Notes under the pieces: generated by a model
Database searches by the model: none
The model's input: only the letters and a program-made list of their open reading frames with translations
Told to the model about the DNA's origin: nothing
Shown here: positions 60,791-64,000 of the stretch, piece by piece
How the letters are laid out: each line of letters begins with the position of its first letter
Position numbering within the stretch: position 1 is the first letter of the stretch
DNA from: Enterovibrio gelatinilyticus
GTDB taxonomy: Bacteria > Pseudomonadota > Gammaproteobacteria > Enterobacterales > Vibrionaceae
NCBI RefSeq assembly: GCF_028683095.1
Contig: NZ_JAJUBC010000014.1
Location: 91,910-155,909, forward strand
Reading direction: 5' to 3'
DNA length: 64,000 nt
Made by a program: the position numbers and the translations under genes

Positions 60791-63364
60791 ATGTTGAAAC
60801 GCGTTTTACTCGCCACAGCCATTTCAGGTGCATTGGCGTCACCAAGCTATGCTATTTCCTCCCAAGCATTATCACAGTTGGGTGACGGAATCGATCTGAC
60901 GTACGCGGTTTTAGACAACCAACAAAATGAATGGCGTACGTTTAAAGGCGAAATCACGCTACAAAATGGGAGTTCAACGGCATTACCTGCCACTGGGTGG
61001 GCTATCTACTTCAGTCATATTCGCATGATGCAGCCACTAACAAACAGCGGCCTGACTGTCTCTCACGTGAATGGAGATATCTTCAAAATTGAACCTACTG
61101 ATAGCTTTAACGCACTGGAGCCAGGCAAGACACTGACCATTGAGTTCGAATCAGAGTTCTGGCAAATCGCTAAAACAGACATCATGCCTAACTGGTACCT
61201 AGTGTCTGACAGCGGTGAGACTGCATTGATTGCGAGCACTAGCAATAACATCGATGGAAAAGTGCCGACTAAACCCGGAGAAGAACTCCCGTTCGTGGCA
61301 GATTTTGACAGCGAGCTAAAATGGAAACGTTATGGCGGTAGCATTACAGATTTTTATGACCCGTTTACTGCAGCTGATCGCTATGCCAGAAACAGCGACT
61401 TAAGCGAATTAGCAAACGCGAAGGGGGTTATTCCTACGCCAGCCTCTATTGTCTTGGGTGACAGCGACATTACCATTGATTCATCTTGGGTTGTGGTTTT
61501 TGACAATGGTTACCAAAGTCAGGCCGAGTTTATCGCCAAGCAATTTGGGTTAACAGCCGTTCCTTGGGCGCCTAATCAATCTAAAGTCATTCATATAGGT
61601 TGGGGACAAGTCAGCATTGATGGTCAACCAAAGTGGGACGAAGCATACAGCCTAACTGTATCGCCTTCGGCAGAAAGAGTAGACATTAATGCCGCTGACC
61701 CAGCCGGTGCTTTGTATGCCGCGCAATCGCTTCTTCAGCTAACCGACGGCAATGTCATTCCTGAGGTTAACATCTCGGATGCACCACGTTTTGCGTATCG
61801 TGGGCTTTCGATAGATGCAGCAAGAAACTTCAGAACGAAAGACTCTATCCTTGAGTTGCTTGACCAAATGGCTACCGTCAAACTCAACAAACTGCACCTT
61901 CGCTTAAGTGACGATGAAGCATGGCGTATCGAAATTCCGGCCTTGCCAGAATTGGCGGATATTGGCTCTCAGCGTTGTCATGATCTAAGCGAAACAACAT
62001 GTGTATTACCATTCCTCGGTGCGGGTCCTGACGGCACTACTGAGTCAAACGGCTACTACACCCAAGCTGACTACAAAGAGATTCTTGAAGCTGCAAATGC
62101 CCTGAACATTGAAGTGATCCCTGAAGTGGACATGCCCGGTCATGCACATGCCGCTATTAAAGCCATGGAAGCGCGATATGAAAAGCTCGCAGCACAAGGC
62201 GATATGGTTGCAGCCAACGAATACCTGTTGAGCGATCCAGATGACACGACAGAGTACCTGTCAGTGCAAATGTTCACGGACAATGCAATGAACGTTTGTA
62301 TGGACTCAACCTACAACTTTGTTGATACCGTCGTAAGCTCTCTGGTTCAACTACACCAAGACATTCAGCCACTAAAAACATTTCATTTCGGTGGTGATGA
62401 AATTGCAGGTGCATGGACAGACTCGCCGATTTGTAAGGCTTTCCTAGCAAACAATAGCGCCGGTATTAAAACGGTCGATGAACTCAGCCAGTACTTCGTT
62501 GAGCGAATCTCTGTCATCACCGCCAATCACAACCTTGACCTCGGTGGCTGGGAAGACGGCCTGATGCATAACAACGTCGTTTACCCACGTGGCGAAGTTG
62601 CCAATACAAAAGTCAGCGGCAACGCGTGGCAAAATATTTGGGAATGGGGCGTAGCTGATCGAGCCTATAACCTTGCGAACAATGGCTATGGCGTCATTTA
62701 CAACCAAGCTACGCATTTCTACTTTGACCACCCTTACGAGCCCGATCCAGAAGAGCGTGGCTACTACTGGGCTCCCCGCTTTACCGATACACGTAAGTCA
62801 TTTGGCTTCATGCCTGATGACCTGTACGCCAATGCAGACTTTACCCGTGCAGGAGCGCCAATCACCAAAGAAGAAGTGTTAAATGCCGCGGGTGTAAAAA
62901 CGCTAGAACGTCCTGAAAACGTACTTGGCCTTCAAGGCTCGGTATGGACTGAAACCATTCGAACGGAAGCACAATTTGAAGGAATGACATTCCCACGAGC
63001 TATTGCGTTGGCTGAGCGTGCTTGGCACACCGCATCTTGGGAAGCGCATGATACAGGAGATAAGGTAGTTGATGACGCAGCCCGAACATCAGACTATAAC
63101 AAGTTTGCTAACTTAGTTGCTCAAAACGTCATGCCTAACCTTGAAGCCAATGGCATTGCTTTTAACCTGCCAGTTCCTGGCGGGATCATTGAAGCTGGCG
63201 TACTGAAAGCAAACAGTGCCTTCCCTGGCCTTGCGATCGAATACTCTGTAGACAATGGTCAAAGCTGGCATGCTTATGACGCTGCGCAAGCACCTTCAAC
63301 CTCAAATGCGCTTATCCGCACCGTATCCGGTGAAAGATCTAGCCGAGCATCGATGGTCAAATAG
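60791..63364 (+). CDS. Secreted GH20 chitobiase (beta-N-acetylhexosaminidase)
   Basis: 857 residues from ATG 60791 (AAGGAG 7 bases upstream). A Sec signal peptide (MLKRVLLATAISGALASPSYA) has no lipobox Cys, so the product should be free in the periplasm, unlike the lipoprotein chitobiase of some vibrios. Domains in order: CHB_HEX carbohydrate-binding-like (about 25-165), GH20b (210-330), GH20 barrel (330-770) with catalytic Asp536-Glu537 (FHFGGDEIAGAW), and a C-terminal CHB_HEX_C Ig-like domain (780-857, IEYSVDNGQSWHAYD). It splits chitobiose to GlcNAc. Transcribed separately from the chitin operon. Confidence 0.93.
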   Translation: MLKRVLLATAISGALASPSYAISSQALSQLGDGIDLTYAVLDNQQNEWRTFKGEITLQNGSSTALPATGWAIYFSHIRMMQPLTNSGLTVSHVNGDIFKIEPTDSFNALEPGKTLTIEFESEFWQIAKTDIMPNWYLVSDSGETALIASTSNNIDGKVPTKPGEELPFVADFDSELKWKRYGGSITDFYDPFTAADRYARNSDLSELANAKGVIPTPASIVLGDSDITIDSSWVVVFDNGYQSQAEFIAKQFGLTAVPWAPNQSKVIHIGWGQVSIDGQPKWDEAYSLTVSPSAERVDINAADPAGALYAAQSLLQLTDGNVIPEVNISDAPRFAYRGLSIDAARNFRTKDSILELLDQMATVKLNKLHLRLSDDEAWRIEIPALPELADIGSQRCHDLSETTCVLPFLGAGPDGTTESNGYYTQADYKEILEAANALNIEVIPEVDMPGHAHAAIKAMEARYEKLAAQGDMVAANEYLLSDPDDTTEYLSVQMFTDNAMNVCMDSTYNFVDTVVSSLVQLHQDIQPLKTFHFGGDEIAGAWTDSPICKAFLANNSAGIKTVDELSQYFVERISVITANHNLDLGGWEDGLMHNNVVYPRGEVANTKVSGNAWQNIWEWGVADRAYNLANNGYGVIYNQATHFYFDHPYEPDPEERGYYWAPRFTDTRKSFGFMPDDLYANADFTRAGAPITKEEVLNAAGVKTLERPENVLGLQGSVWTETIRTEAQFEGMTFPRAIALAERAWHTASWEAHDTGDKVVDDAARTSDYNKFANLVAQNVMPNLEANGIAFNLPVPGGIIEAGVLKANSAFPGLAIEYSVDNGQSWHAYDAAQAPSTSNALIRTVSGERSSRASMVK

Positions 63365-63380
63365 GCAACAATCGAGCTTA

Positions 63381-63410
63381 TAAAGCCCTAGTCATATGAT
63401 TAGGGCTTTA
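63381..63410. terminator. Bidirectional terminator between chitobiase and mliC-like genes
   Basis: TAAAGCCCTA (63381-63390) and TAGGGCTTTA (63401-63410) are perfect inverted copies; the centre GTCATATGAT is also nearly palindromic, giving a long stem. It can serve both convergent genes. Confidence 0.85.
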
Positions 63411-63509
63411 AACCAAAATAAAACTAGGCATACATTCTAAATGTTTAATATTTCGCGGTGATCACTCCCGCTCACCGCCCCAAAATACTATTTGGGCTAA
63501 TGAAAATAC

Positions 63510-63800
63510 TCATTTAACCAATACGCACTCTCGTAACGTACTGTCACCCCACACCAACATAGCTTCATCAGCTTTGGTATAAAGCCCAAACAGCTTATCT
63601 TCAGACTCCCATTGTGCACCGGATGCAGATCGAATCCGCGGAAGAAATAACTCTTCGTCATTAAAACGCACAACTGCCGAATCTGACGTCACCATTGCAT
63701 CAAAGGTTTGCTCTCCTTCACATGCATACTGATGTGGTAGTGATGAACTGCAAGCAGTTACGAAAAGCGAAACTAGCAAGATACTAAACAGTTTCTTCAT
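63510..63800 (-). CDS. MliC-family lysozyme-inhibitor lipoprotein
   Basis: 96 residues. A lipoprotein signal with lipobox VTAC (Cys17) follows MKKLFSILLVSLF. The mature part has the MliC/PliC pattern: YACEGEQTFDAMV, SDSAVVRFNDEELFLPRIRSASGAQWE (parts: SAVVRFNDEELFLP, RIRSASGAQWE), YTKADEAMLVWGD and a terminal Cys (RECVLVK) that probably pairs with the Cys after the lipobox. The SASG loop is the segment that blocks the c-type lysozyme active site. A strong ribosome site AGGGGGT precedes the ATG. Convergent with the chitobiase gene. Confidence 0.82.
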   Translation of the reverse strand: MKKLFSILLVSLFVTACSSSLPHQYACEGEQTFDAMVTSDSAVVRFNDEELFLPRIRSASGAQWESEDKLFGLYTKADEAMLVWGDSTLRECVLVK

Positions 63801-64000
63801 GTAACCCCCTCAAGAATAATTTCATCAATATCATTTCACGCTACTCAATAGTTGACTGTCTGAATGATCACAGTGCAAGCAACTTTACGAAGTACAGTAG
63901 TAATAATAATTAGTGGCATTGACCTTGCGAATACATGATATTCAAACCATTCATTTATGGTGATCTATTTTCACGCAAACGCAAAAAAGCCCTGACCGTA
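63801..64000. other. Right-end intergenic sequence
   Basis: 200 bases upstream of the mliC-like gene with no recognisable ORF. The last bases (AAAAAAGCCCTGACC) look like the first half of a terminator for a gene beyond the window. Confidence 0.3.

Overview
The window comes from a Vibrionaceae chromosome (Vibrio / Grimontia / Enterovibrio type). Evidence: a complete ChiS plus chitin-oligosaccharide uptake cluster in the vibrio gene order, an ArcA/ArcB pair next to yhcC and gltBD, and protein sequences close to enterobacterial homologues but with vibrio gene sets. Base composition is roughly even, coding density is high, and there is no tRNA, rRNA, insertion sequence, prophage or CRISPR array. 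The layout is core-genome, not an accessory island.

Left part (1-11.3 kb): the 5' end of thrA with its Thr/Ile-codon leader peptide and attenuator (minus strand); a stand-alone aceK; a small predicted outer-membrane barrel protein; an RraA-like protein; arcA (with an FNR-like box about 300 bp upstream); then, on the minus strand, yhcC, a PAS-GGDEF diguanylate cyclase and arcB. ArcB keeps Cys180 but has Tyr at position 241, where E. coli has a redox Cys.

Nitrogen and cofactor part (11.3-27.6 kb): two tandem, non-identical gltB-gltD operons for glutamate synthase, each preceded by a leader rich in hairpins; then mtnN - cbiB-like - btuF - yadS (adenosine salvage, corrinoid salvage, membrane channel), overlapping or tightly spaced.

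Middle part (27.6-41.5 kb): a three-gene operon for a VOC-fold protein, a questin-oxidase-like protein and a WrbA-like flavoprotein behind a near-perfect palindromic operator; tyrS; a LysM/M23 murein peptidase; an RND efflux pump with its adaptor; erpA; hemL; a previously easily missed 35-residue membrane peptide; an AI-2E family membrane protein; rsmC.

Right part (41.5-64 kb): chitin catabolism. ChiS (membrane hybrid sensor and DNA-binding regulator) is followed by a ten-gene run: chitooligosaccharide-binding protein, two permeases, two ATPases, GH9 glucosaminidase, glucosamine kinase, cytoplasmic GH20 hexosaminidase, GH94 chitobiose phosphorylase and a phosphohexomutase. A periplasmic GH20 chitobiase and a MliC-type lysozyme-inhibitor lipoprotein follow. 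Chitobiose is imported, split by phosphorolysis or hydrolysis, and the products are fed into amino-sugar phosphates. A 14-bp box, GT(T/C)AAAAACGTTAA, occurs three times upstream of the binding-protein gene (two copies as a perfect inverted repeat) and once upstream of chiS, and is the best candidate for a shared operator of this regulon.
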